A stretch of DNA of 11,302 nt from Gammaproteobacteria bacterium (GTDB lineage Bacteria; Pseudomonadota; Gammaproteobacteria; DRJJ01), in assembly GCA_011052255.1 (NCBI GenBank), contig DRJJ01000344.1:1-11302 (forward strand), given 5' to 3'. The notes below the pieces were generated by a model. The model had not been told where the DNA came from and did no database searches. It was given only the letters and a program-made list of their open reading frames with translations. Position numbers and translations under genes: made by a program. This document shows positions 5,931 to 11,302 of this stretch, in pieces (position 1 is the first letter of the stretch; the number at the start of each line of letters is the position of its first letter).

Positions 5931-8318
5931 TTAACTTACAACTGTAATCCGGTAATTGACGGGTGTTGTTCCATCTGTCTTGCCGGCGTCGATGGTGAAC
6001 TGTAGTGATTCACCGATACTGAGTACCTCAACAGGCAACGTGGCACTGTGCATGCCAAGCCCCGTAGTGGCTGTCTGCATCGGGTCGGCATCTGTGGTAT
6101 CGCCAATCCAGAAACGTATGGTGGCAGGATATGGCAGACAGATACACAGGGCCTCTCCATGGTAAATCGTATCGATGCGTGCCCTGGGTGACCACACCGC
6201 AAGGTCAGCCTTCGGGCGTTTGCCCTTATAGCGATGCCACACGGTGTCGAGGCGATCCACGGGATAGCCCGCGGCGCGCGAGTGCGCCAGTTTGATAAAT
6301 TCTGCATGGGCCCATACCAGGGGCATGGCAGAACCGGTTGCCCGACCAGGATATAACCGCCGTTTCGGAATGGGTTCGGCGTCCCAGACCTGTTCGGGAA
6401 GCATGCCGCCGAGCCCTGCCATGGCGGCCATCGCGCCCAGGTAGGGCAGGGGGTCGTTGCCGGCCAGCAGTTCGTAATGGCCTCGCTCACCGGTGAGTAA
6501 TGGCCAGGGGCGTCCATGACCGGTGCCATCGAAGGCAGAACCATCACGGTGTTCACCGTAGCCATCACCATTGTAGCGGTACCAGGATGGGCCGTTTGGT
6601 GTATCCACTTTTAGTAATGCATCGACGATCCGGATGCTGTCCTGGATCAGAGGGTCGTCGGCGCGCCGCAGCCCGAAACGCACCAGTTGCAGGAAGTCGG
6701 TGCTGATCTGTTCCGCTGCGGATAGCCCGGGGTCCTGCAGCCTGTTCTTGATTGGCAGATGTTCACTTACGGCTTCCTCATCCATAATGGATTTCGGCGG
6801 TGCCGTGCGGATGTAATAACCGGCAACCCCATGCTTTTGTGCAAGCGTAGTGTCGTGCACCACGGTCCAGGATTCGATGCGGCTGTTCCAGAAATCGGCG
6901 ATGGCGTATGCAGTATCCTGATCTTGTTGATCCAGAAATTCTGCACCACTGACCAGTGCGGCAATGCAGATTGCGAGCGTGAAGGTGTTAACACCTGCGT
7001 TTTCTTCCCAGCGATCCTGGTCGGTGGCAGGGCCATTGTGTACGATGAATGTCAGCGCGCGGGTTATCATGTCGCTGATCTCGATACCATCCAGCGCATC
7101 ACGCGCAGCCAGTTCGGCGGCCAGCAATACCGGGAATGCCGCTTCATCGAGTTGAGTGCCTTGCCAGTATGGCTTGCCCCCTAACCACTGGTTCTGATAC
7201 CAATGGCCATCATCGAGTTGCGTGGCAATAAGGTAACGCAAAATTTCTCGTGCTTTGTCATCAGCACCCAGCATCAGCAATGCGCCCGCACTTTCAACCA
7301 GGTCACGCGGCCAGACCAGATGGTAACCGCCGCGTTCGTTACGTGTTTCACCCCAGGGAATGCTGAGGCTGGCAATCATCGCGCCGGTGAATATCTGGTC
7401 CTGATGGGTACGCAGTACCATTGCCGATATCTTTAATTCATCGAGCAGGGCTTTGGGCAGGTCCAGGTCGAGTGCGCAATGCATAGCGCAGCTTGAATGC
7501 CAGTCGTGCCAGTCACTGATCTGTTGTTGCCACGGGCTGTCAAAGTTTCTCGGTAGTGCAGACAATGCCACCGTAGCGGCAGACTCCTTGCTGCTGGCAA
7601 AGCCCAGTGCCAGTACCGATTCACGCGGTAGTCCACCTGTCAGCGCAACATTACCGGGGCCAGCCTGCTGATAGTTCCAGCGCATGGAGCCATTGCGATT
7701 AAAATCTTGCCAGCCATCACTGTAGCCGACAAAGCCGACACTGGCCTCACGCCAGGCATCATGCTGGTTGATATCGACTGCGGCCAGTGCCAGACCGAAT
7801 GGCCCCTGTTCTGCCCACAGCATCCGGCGACCACGGTAGCGTGCTACCTCGGCCTGGTTGTTATTGCCGGTTCCGCCCAGACGGGGTGCCAGTATGGCAT
7901 AGGGTTGTAATTCGGCATCGCCTTGCAGTCGGCATTCGATCAGTAACACATCACGTTGTGGATCCGGTGTGATGCGTAGTGTCAGTGTGAAGCGCGGGTG
8001 TCGGTGTTCCAGGGTGTAGGCCGGGATGCCGGGTTCGGGCTGGCTGACGGTGTAATCATTCAGGCGTTTTACCTCGACCCAGAAGCCGGCACCATCGGCG
8101 ATAATGAAGCCGAGATCGCGGATCTGCGGCAGATCAACGCGTGGATAATACACTTCGTTGATGATGCCTCTGCCCAGGGTAAACCACAGACGAGACGGAC
8201 CCAGCGAACAGCCCACAGCATTTTTGCGTCCACCGCTCCAGGTTGGTGCAATACCAGGACTGCCGGGTGCCTGGCCTTTGACTTTCCAGGTCTCGCTAAC
8301 GACAGGTGGATTGCTCAT
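5931..8318 (-). CDS. GH15 glucan 1,4-alpha-glucosidase (glucoamylase/glucodextranase-like)
   Basis: 795 aa. GH15 enzymes remove glucose from non-reducing ends of alpha-glucans with inversion. The N-terminal beta-sandwich (ca. 17-275) shows the family opening APGSPGIAPTW, SRLWFTLGRGIINEVYYPR and LPQIRDLGFIIADG. The (alpha/alpha)6 barrel (ca. 290-690) has VWPRDLVESAG (335-345), QWLGGKPYWQGTQLDE (377-392) and DRWEENAGVNTFTLA (435-449), which holds the likely general acid (Glu438 or Glu439). GHGRPWPLLTGERGHYEL (600-617) holds the likely base Glu611. A small C-terminal beta domain follows to 795. No signal peptide is present, so the enzyme should be cytoplasmic, acting on glycogen or maltodextrins. 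The ATG at 8318 follows an in-frame TGA three codons upstream and lacks a clear Shine-Dalgarno. It is first in a probable operon with the antiporter. The exact linkage specificity (alpha-1,4, alpha-1,6 or trehalose) cannot be decided. Confidence 0.93.
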   Translation of the reverse strand: MSNPPVVSETWKVKGQAPGSPGIAPTWSGGRKNAVGCSLGPSRLWFTLGRGIINEVYYPRVDLPQIRDLGFIIADGAGFWVEVKRLNDYTVSQPEPGIPAYTLEHRHPRFTLTLRITPDPQRDVLLIECRLQGDAELQPYAILAPRLGGTGNNNQAEVARYRGRRMLWAEQGPFGLALAAVDINQHDAWREASVGFVGYSDGWQDFNRNGSMRWNYQQAGPGNVALTGGLPRESVLALGFASSKESAATVALSALPRNFDSPWQQQISDWHDWHSSCAMHCALDLDLPKALLDELKISAMVLRTHQDQIFTGAMIASLSIPWGETRNERGGYHLVWPRDLVESAGALLMLGADDKAREILRYLIATQLDDGHWYQNQWLGGKPYWQGTQLDEAAFPVLLAAELAARDALDGIEISDMITRALTFIVHNGPATDQDRWEENAGVNTFTLAICIAALVSGAEFLDQQDQDTAYAIADFWNSRIESWTVVHDTTLAQKHGVAGYYIRTAPPKSIMDEEAVSEHLPIKNRLQDPGLSAAEQISTDFLQLVRFGLRRADDPLIQDSIRIVDALLKVDTPNGPSWYRYNGDGYGEHRDGSAFDGTGHGRPWPLLTGERGHYELLAGNDPLPYLGAMAAMAGLGGMLPEQVWDAEPIPKRRLYPGRATGSAMPLVWAHAEFIKLAHSRAAGYPVDRLDTVWHRYKGKRPKADLAVWSPRARIDTIYHGEALCICLPYPATIRFWIGDTTDADPMQTATTGLGMHSATLPVEVLSIGESLQFTIDAGKTDGTTPVNYRITVVS

Positions 8319-8334
8319 GCTTGTTCAGACAAGC
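8319..8334. repeat. Inverted repeat immediately upstream of the GH15 start
   Basis: GCTTGT-TCAG-ACAAGC has 6-bp perfect arms with a 4-nt loop and abuts the ATG at 8318, where a ribosome site would be expected. It could occlude initiation in the mRNA or act as an operator. The arms are short, so chance is possible. Confidence 0.35.
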
Positions 8335-8431
8335 TGTGCAAGGATAGGTTGCGTCGCCAGCCCGATAATTCATACCAGTATGACCAGCGGTGTCGATTTA
8401 AGTTTTCGGTCACGTTAAGTACCTTGATATG

Positions 8432-8890
8432 CTATTCACTACACACACCTTTTTTTGCTAATTCTAAATCCATTACTTCCTTTTTTCCTTCTGTCTCATC
8501 AACCAGTTCTACACCGGCACCGCCAACAAATACGCCTATGCTTATGTATTGACGAATAAAATAATGCTTCCCTGTTTCAGTTTTAATGAGTAAATCATTA
8601 GGCGAGAATTCAGATTCTGTAGAAATTTTATGTTCTTTATCACCTTGAACCTCCTCGTAGAAAAAGACATTGGGGGCTGTTTCGCCAATACATTTTCCAT
8701 CAACCCATACATCTTTTTTTAAAGCCCCGCCAAAACTGCCGGAACGGTAGATATACAACCCTGCGTTACCATCAGCTGGTAGATGAAATTCTTTTGCATA
8801 CTCAATTCTTTCTTTGCTTTCCATCGGTACCGATGCGCAGCCAACAAATAAAGAAGAGATCAAAACGATCAGCGTGGGTTTTATATACAT
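8432..8890 (-). CDS. DUF2846-like outer-membrane or periplasmic lipoprotein
   Basis: 152 aa. The N-terminus MYIKPTLIVLISSLFVGC is a lipoprotein signal with a plausible lipobox (FVGC) and lipidated Cys18. The mature domain contains GNAGLYIYRSGSFGGALKKD, VWVDGKCIGE, VFFYEEVQGDKEHKIST and YFIRQYISIGVFVGGAGVEL, matching the pattern of DUF2846-type lipoproteins, whose function is unknown. Ser after the Cys suggests outer-membrane sorting if the Lol rules apply. AAGGA lies 7 nt upstream of the ATG, a strong ribosome site. It is markedly more A+T-rich than the cluster on its left and is separated by about 110 bp from the GH15 gene, so it is probably a separate unit. No function can be assigned beyond envelope localisation. 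Confidence 0.8.
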   Translation of the reverse strand: MYIKPTLIVLISSLFVGCASVPMESKERIEYAKEFHLPADGNAGLYIYRSGSFGGALKKDVWVDGKCIGETAPNVFFYEEVQGDKEHKISTESEFSPNDLLIKTETGKHYFIRQYISIGVFVGGAGVELVDETEGKKEVMDLELAKKGVCSE

Positions 8891-8910
8891 TTAATTATCC
8901 TTTTAAATTT

Positions 8911-8938
8911 AAATCATTGAACTAGAAGGGAATGATTT
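8911..8938. terminator. 8-bp hairpin between toxin and lipoprotein genes
   Basis: AAATCATT (8911-8918) and AATGATTT (8931-8938) are perfect 8-bp arms across a 12-nt loop. The hairpin lies 45 bp beyond the toxin stop and just upstream of the lipoprotein ribosome site. The stem is A+T-rich and has no clear U-run, so it is a weak terminator candidate; an operator for the lipoprotein gene is the alternative. Confidence 0.3.
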
Positions 8939-8982
8939 TCACGTTTGCTTTGTTGTTAAGGTATTCTTTTGACTCTTGCGTG

Positions 8983-9294
8983 TTATATTTTTGTTACTGC
9001 GAGCGTGTTTTCTAATTTTAGTAATCTTTCACTGCGCCATATTCTAACTATGTGAATAGAGTGTTCTTCTCTTAGATAGACCACCCGAAATGGACCATGA
9101 ATCAATTCACGAATTTTATCTGTATTGAATTCAGGTACTTTTCTACCAATATCAGGGTTTGCGGGTATCGTTTCAATGTGTTCAATTATACGGATAATGA
9201 ACTGTTCCTCTATATGAGGAACACCTTCCTCTGTGTAATATTTTTTAATTACCTCAAAATCAGAATAGGCAGAACCTGATATTAAGACCTTCAA
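8983..9294 (-). CDS. RelE/ParE-superfamily toxin
   Basis: 103 aa, typical of ParE/RelE-fold toxins, which act on DNA gyrase (ParE) or cut mRNA at the ribosome (RelE). The pattern is: beta-1 KVLISGSAYSDF, the helical pair EVIKKYYTEEGVPHIEEQF and IIRIIEHIETIPANPDIGRK, then FNTDKIRELIHGPFRVVYLR and the last strand SIHIVRIWRSERLL. The ETIPANPDIGRKVPE linker and RELIHGPFRVVY are more ParE-like than RelE-like, so gyrase is the likelier target, but this is not decisive. The only start giving the first strand is TTG at 9294. Its bases overlap the antitoxin stop (TTGA), so the toxin is translationally coupled and probably made at a lower level than the antitoxin. There is no internal Met. Confidence 0.88.
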   Translation of the reverse strand: MKVLISGSAYSDFEVIKKYYTEEGVPHIEEQFIIRIIEHIETIPANPDIGRKVPEFNTDKIRELIHGPFRVVYLREEHSIHIVRIWRSERLLKLENTLAVTKI

Positions 9295-9569
9295 GCCTTG
9301 ATTCTCAACTTCTTTTTAACCTCTGTTAGGCTTAGTTCTTTGCCTTCTTTAATTTCCACTAAACCCTGAGCGACAGCCTTCATAAATGCCCGTTCTTCCT
9401 CCAGGTTTTCATATTCCTCTAAACCTTGTACTACCGCTACTCCACGACCTCTACTGGTTAATAATATTGGTCTATGCGTATCTTGTGCTCGAGTTACTAT
9501 TTTTCCAGGGTTAACTTTCAAATCTGAAAGGGGGACTATATCTTGAGAAAATTTGATGGCCATGCGCAT
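9291..9569 (-). CDS. Phd/YefM-family antitoxin
   Basis: 92 aa. The N-terminal DNA-binding and dimerisation part reads KFSQDIVPLSDLKVNPGKIV, then RPILLTSRGRGVAVVQGLEEYENL, the standard Phd/YefM signature. The C-terminal part (ca. 60-92, charged: FMKAVAQGLVEIKEGKELS) is the flexible segment expected to bind and neutralise the toxin. ATG codons at 9569 and 9563 are both in frame. A GGA lies 4 nt from the first and 10 nt from the second, so the start is uncertain by two residues. It is first in the operon and overlaps the toxin start by 4 nt. It should repress its own promoter, where the -10 box lies inside an inverted repeat. Confidence 0.9.
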   Translation of the reverse strand: MRMAIKFSQDIVPLSDLKVNPGKIVTRAQDTHRPILLTSRGRGVAVVQGLEEYENLEEERAFMKAVAQGLVEIKEGKELSLTEVKKKLRIKA

Positions 9570-9593
9570 TCATTCCAATAGGTGCTGTTAATA

Positions 9594-9609
9594 GTGCTAA
9601 TTATAGCAC
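9594..9609. promoter_or_regulatory. Operator-like inverted repeat over the toxin-antitoxin -10 box
   Basis: GTGCTA-ATTA-TAGCAC has perfect 6-bp arms that enclose the TATAAT -10 box of the minus strand. An additional GGTGCT at 9581-9586 repeats the left arm. Phd/YefM antitoxins bind palindromes overlapping their own promoter, so this is the expected autoregulatory site. Confidence 0.65.
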
Positions 9610-9627
9610 CAGTGTACAGGACTTCAA
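9600..9627 (-). promoter_or_regulatory. Sigma-70 promoter of the toxin-antitoxin operon
   Basis: On the minus strand TTGAAG (9622-9627) and a perfect TATAAT (9600-9605) are separated by 16 bp. The predicted transcript start near 9593 gives a leader of about 24 nt before the antitoxin ATG. The -10 box lies within the operator-like inverted repeat. Confidence 0.7.
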
Positions 9628-9652
9628 GCGGTGGACATAAAGGTATCTTGTT

Positions 9653-9668
9653 GATATTAATGAATATC
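9653..9668. repeat. Small inverted repeat GATATT/AATATC
   Basis: GATATT-AATG-AATATC has perfect 6-bp arms and lies in the 150 bp between the toxin-antitoxin promoter and the serine dehydratase remnant. A second hairpin, CAGTTT-TCTC-AAACTG, sits at 9730-9745, about 35 bp beyond the remnant's stop. Neither has a T-run. No gene is seen in this interval. Confidence 0.3.
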
Positions 9669-9778
9669 GACCAGGCTGTGCGGTGCGCAAGAGCGCTTTG
9701 ATATACGTTTTCTGGCGATATATCCTTTTCAGTTTTCTCAAACTGTCAGGTGGAGCAATTTATTAGATGTGGTTATAT

Positions 9779-10204
9779 TTAGCACTCAGTAATGGTCACA
9801 GCAAGTCCACCTAATGAGGTTTCCTTAAATTTTACTGACATTTCTTTACCCGTTCCGGGTATAGCAAGCGATGTAGCGGCATATGCCTTAATTGCGCCAA
9901 AGCCATTCCTCTCGATGCAAGGAACCTGAACAAGTCCGTGAACTGGGTCGCAGGTCATTCCAGGATGATGTTCAAGTGCCATTTCGGCAGCATGTTCTAT
10001 TTGTTGTGGCGCGCCATCTCGAACAGCACATAATCCAGATGCCGCCATTGAAGCTGCAGATCCTGCCTCACCCTGGCATCCTACTTCCGCTCCTGAAATT
10101 GAACTAAGATGTTTAATCAGACCACCTATAGCACTGGCGGTTAATAAAAAGTCTCTGGCCTGTTGTTTGGTGCCACCTTCATGCTTTACGACACTCACCA
10201 ACAT
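9779..10204 (-). pseudogene. sdaA: L-serine dehydratase remnant (5'-truncated, internal deletion)
   Basis: 141 codons remain of an enzyme usually about 450 aa that deaminates L-serine to pyruvate with a [4Fe-4S] cluster. Recognisable blocks are [72 protein letters not shown] and [17 protein letters not shown], with the cysteines at 43, 85 and 96 and a C-terminal Cys. The whole N-terminal domain and the first part of the alpha domain are missing, and an in-frame TAA stands one codon before the ATG. Between SLAIPG and TGKEMS about 20 residues normally present (the region containing the VSLD-x-VI-x-TM motif) are absent, consistent with an in-frame deletion. CDPVHG also replaces the usual CDP(V/I)GG. 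No matching sequence was found upstream to 10352. It is almost certainly inactive; the remaining frame is intact, so a recent origin or a retained short product cannot be excluded. Confidence 0.85.
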
Positions 10205-10320
10205 GGATTAACTTGATCAAGGAGCAGACCTGCATGGCGCTGGGTTTGTTTTAAATTCGGGTTTTATCTGTTGTGATTGACGATGATGTCATAATTTAAT
10301 TCTAGTGATGTAATTCGTAT

Positions 10321-10339
10321 CCATTTTAACGCGAAATGG
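10321..10339. repeat. Inverted repeat CCATTT/AAATGG
   Basis: Perfect 6-bp arms with a 7-nt loop, 10 bp from the stronger hairpin at 10349-10372. Both lie downstream of the cytidylyltransferase coding region, where transcription would be expected to end. There is no U-run in either direction right next to it. Confidence 0.3.
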
Positions 10340-10348
10340 CCAGTTGTT

Positions 10349-10372
10349 AACTTTATGCGGCTGCATAAAGTT
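10349..10372. terminator. Perfect 10-bp hairpin over the cytidylyltransferase stop codon
   Basis: AACTTTATGC and GCATAAAGTT are exact reverse complements across a 4-nt loop, and the stop codon (10353-10355) lies within the left arm. In the cytidylyltransferase mRNA this makes a stem spanning the last codons and the stop. No T-tract follows on the minus strand, so it may protect the 3' end rather than terminate. On the plus strand a T-rich run begins about 10 nt after the stem. Confidence 0.45.
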
Positions 10373-10775
10373 GGGCTATGGTTTTTTCTTTTATTTTTGT
10401 GGATGAAGTTTGAGGATGATAACTAACTTGAATGATGGACTTGCCTTTTGCTTTTAAAAAAGACTCTACGTCAAGATTATGAGGTGCCTTTCCCCAGTCC
10501 TCTCCAATAACGAAAATATCTACATCCAGTTCTTTACAAGCAGATGTGTATTCAAGCTCATAGTAGGGACGTACAATATCAACACAGCGTAAAGCTTTTA
10601 GCATTTCCATTCTTTGTACAAGAGGGACAACAGGGACATTTTTTTTATAACTGGCTACTACTTCATCTGAAGCAACGCCAACAGCAACTGTATTACCTAA
10701 TGATTTGCAATGCTGGAGTATCGCCAGATGACCAACATGCAATAAATCCCAAGTTCCTACTGTATATATAAGCAT
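10353..10775 (-). CDS. TagD-like cytidylyltransferase (CTP:phospho-alcohol)
   Basis: 140 aa from the ATG at 10775. The protein transfers CMP from CTP to a phosphorylated alcohol, as glycerol-3-phosphate cytidylyltransferases do; the true substrate is unknown. The Rossmann-type HxGH site is visible in TVGTWDLLHVGHLAILQ (His14, His17 region), followed by VAVGVASDEVVASYKKN, the segment VPLVQRMEMLKALRCVDIV, FVIGEDWGK and the C-terminal SSTKIKEKTIA, which corresponds to the conserved STxIK block. An in-frame ATG at 10802 exists, but it lies at or upstream of the start expected from an extended -10 box at 10806-10814, and the family begins close to MLIYTVGTWDLL, so 10775 is preferred. It is divergent from a CDP-alcohol phosphatidyltransferase gene, which could use its product. 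Confidence 0.88.
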   Translation of the reverse strand: MLIYTVGTWDLLHVGHLAILQHCKSLGNTVAVGVASDEVVASYKKNVPVVPLVQRMEMLKALRCVDIVRPYYELEYTSACKELDVDIFVIGEDWGKAPHNLDVESFLKAKGKSIIQVSYHPQTSSTKIKEKTIAQLYAAA

Positions 10776-10805
10776 TATTAGATTCTTACCCTGATTAAGC
10801 ATGCT

Positions 10806-10814
10806 AGTATACCA
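10806..10814 (-). promoter_or_regulatory. Extended -10 promoter of the cytidylyltransferase gene
   Basis: TGGTATACT on the minus strand is an extended -10 (TG-N-TATACT) with no good -35, as usual for this class. The start site would fall near 10799, giving a leader of about 24 nt before the ATG at 10775. A CTCAG-G-CTGAG palindrome (10823-10833) just upstream lies between the divergent genes and could be an operator. Confidence 0.5.
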
Positions 10815-10888
10815 TAATTTCTCTCAGGCTGAGGTTTTCCACAGATTCAAAGCCCACTTTATAGATTATCCTGATAAAAGGTAACCCA

Positions 10889-11302
10889 GTGACAACCGAA
10901 AACGATAAATCTCAAGAGTTTACGCCCAATTCTATTCTCTCATATGCTAAAGACTTACCTAATATTTGCTCGCTGTCTGGATTGGCTTGTACCCTTCTTG
11001 CTATTTACTACAGCATTTCAGGGCTTTACGCAGCAGCAATGATCGGGATGATCTGGGCGGTTGCTTTTGACTGGGCAGATGGTCTTATTGCACGCCGGAT
11101 GAAAGGACGTACCGGTAATGACCGAATCTTTGGAGGCCAACTTGATGTATTGATAGATATTGTTAGCTATGGTGTCACGCCTGCCATTCTGCTTTTAAGC
11201 TATGGAAATTTCGAGCTTACCTATTTACCAGGTGCATTTCTGATGCTTGCAGCGAGTGCACTACGACTAAGTTATTTTACTACCTTCGGCCTTGCTGGTG
11301 GA
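10889..11302 (+). CDS. CDP-alcohol phosphatidyltransferase, phosphatidylserine-synthase-like (3' end beyond window)
   Basis: 138 codons are open to the window edge, with no stop, so the protein is partial. The start is GTG at 10889, supported by AAAAGG ending at 10881, 7 nt upstream. These inner-membrane enzymes displace CMP from a CDP-alcohol to form phospholipids or related phosphodiesters. The signature D-G-x2-A-R-...-G-x3-D-x3-D is present as WADGLIARRMKG followed by IFGGQLDVLIDIVSYG, with all the catalytic Asp residues. The stretch between AR and the G is about 12 residues rather than the common 8, and LIDIVSYGVTPA resembles the LADxVSFGxAPA of CDP-diacylglycerol-serine transferases. Membrane segments flank it: LSGLACTLLAIYYSI before and YLPGAFLMLAASALRL after. 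It is the only plus-strand gene here and is divergent from the cytidylyltransferase; the acceptor cannot be identified. Confidence 0.88.
   Translation, partial: MTTENDKSQEFTPNSILSYAKDLPNICSLSGLACTLLAIYYSISGLYAAAMIGMIWAVAFDWADGLIARRMKGRTGNDRIFGGQLDVLIDIVSYGVTPAILLLSYGNFELTYLPGAFLMLAASALRLSYFTTFGLAGG

Noticed and set aside
5936..6571. 211-codon minus-strand open frame within the GH15 gene
   Set aside because: It is a shifted frame of the GH15 C-terminal region; the GH15 frame carries all conserved motifs and is unbroken.
10212..10221. Perfect palindrome CTTGATCAAG upstream of the serine dehydratase remnant
   Set aside because: A single 10-bp palindrome next to a pseudogene with no promoter elements nearby is not enough to call an operator.
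10321..10376. Possible integron attC site (GTTGGGC end and strong inverted repeat next to a toxin-antitoxin region)
   Set aside because: GTTGGGC matches the GTTRRRY end, but there is no matching RYYYAAC at the expected distance, the fold is too short for attC, and it overlaps coding sequence.
10776..10802. Longer start for the cytidylyltransferase at the ATG at 10802
   Set aside because: It would lie at or ahead of the predicted transcript start, has no ribosome site, and precedes the conserved family N-terminus.

Overview
The window looks like a chromosomal segment of a proteobacterium, most likely a gammaproteobacterium. It has a YfdX-family gene, REP-type palindromes of the CCCTCTCCCT/AGGGAGAGGG kind, an OmpR/HisKA two-component pair, DUF202 and DedA proteins, and a cytoplasmic GH15 enzyme next to a CPA1 antiporter. 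The species cannot be named from the sequence. Every gene except the last lies on the minus strand, so transcription runs from high to low coordinates.

Positions 1-8318 hold a stress and envelope-homeostasis cluster. In transcription order it contains a GH15 glucoamylase-like enzyme (8318-5931), a CPA1 Na+/H+ antiporter (5923-4694), a UspA-like protein (4625-4179) overlapping a DUF202 membrane protein (4182-3820) by ATGA, a DedA membrane protein with a GTG start (3780-3127), an OmpR-family response regulator (3012-2323), its histidine kinase (2320-944), and a YfdX-family exported protein cut off by the window edge (615-1). Gaps are small and two junctions are coupled, so most of it is probably one or a few operons. 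A TAACGAA-N2-TTAAY tandem box occurs upstream of both the regulator gene and yfdX. This suggests that the two-component system controls itself and yfdX.

Between the kinase and yfdX (616-943) is an inverted pair of REP-like palindromes around an A+T-rich stem. A 21-bp direct repeat of the kinase 3' end flanks it.

Positions 8335-9780 are clearly more A+T-rich and accessory in character: a DUF2846-like lipoprotein and a Phd/YefM - RelE/ParE toxin-antitoxin pair. The pair has a well-formed promoter whose -10 box sits inside an inverted repeat. Next comes a remnant of L-serine dehydratase (9779-10204), lacking its 5' two thirds and carrying an apparent internal in-frame deletion.

At the right end, a TagD-like cytidylyltransferase (10775-10353, minus) and a CDP-alcohol phosphatidyltransferase (10889 onward, plus, truncated by the edge) are divergently arranged across about 110 bp. 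Together they could make and use a CDP-activated alcohol for a phospholipid or related phosphodiester. No tRNA, rRNA, CRISPR array or complete insertion sequence was seen.
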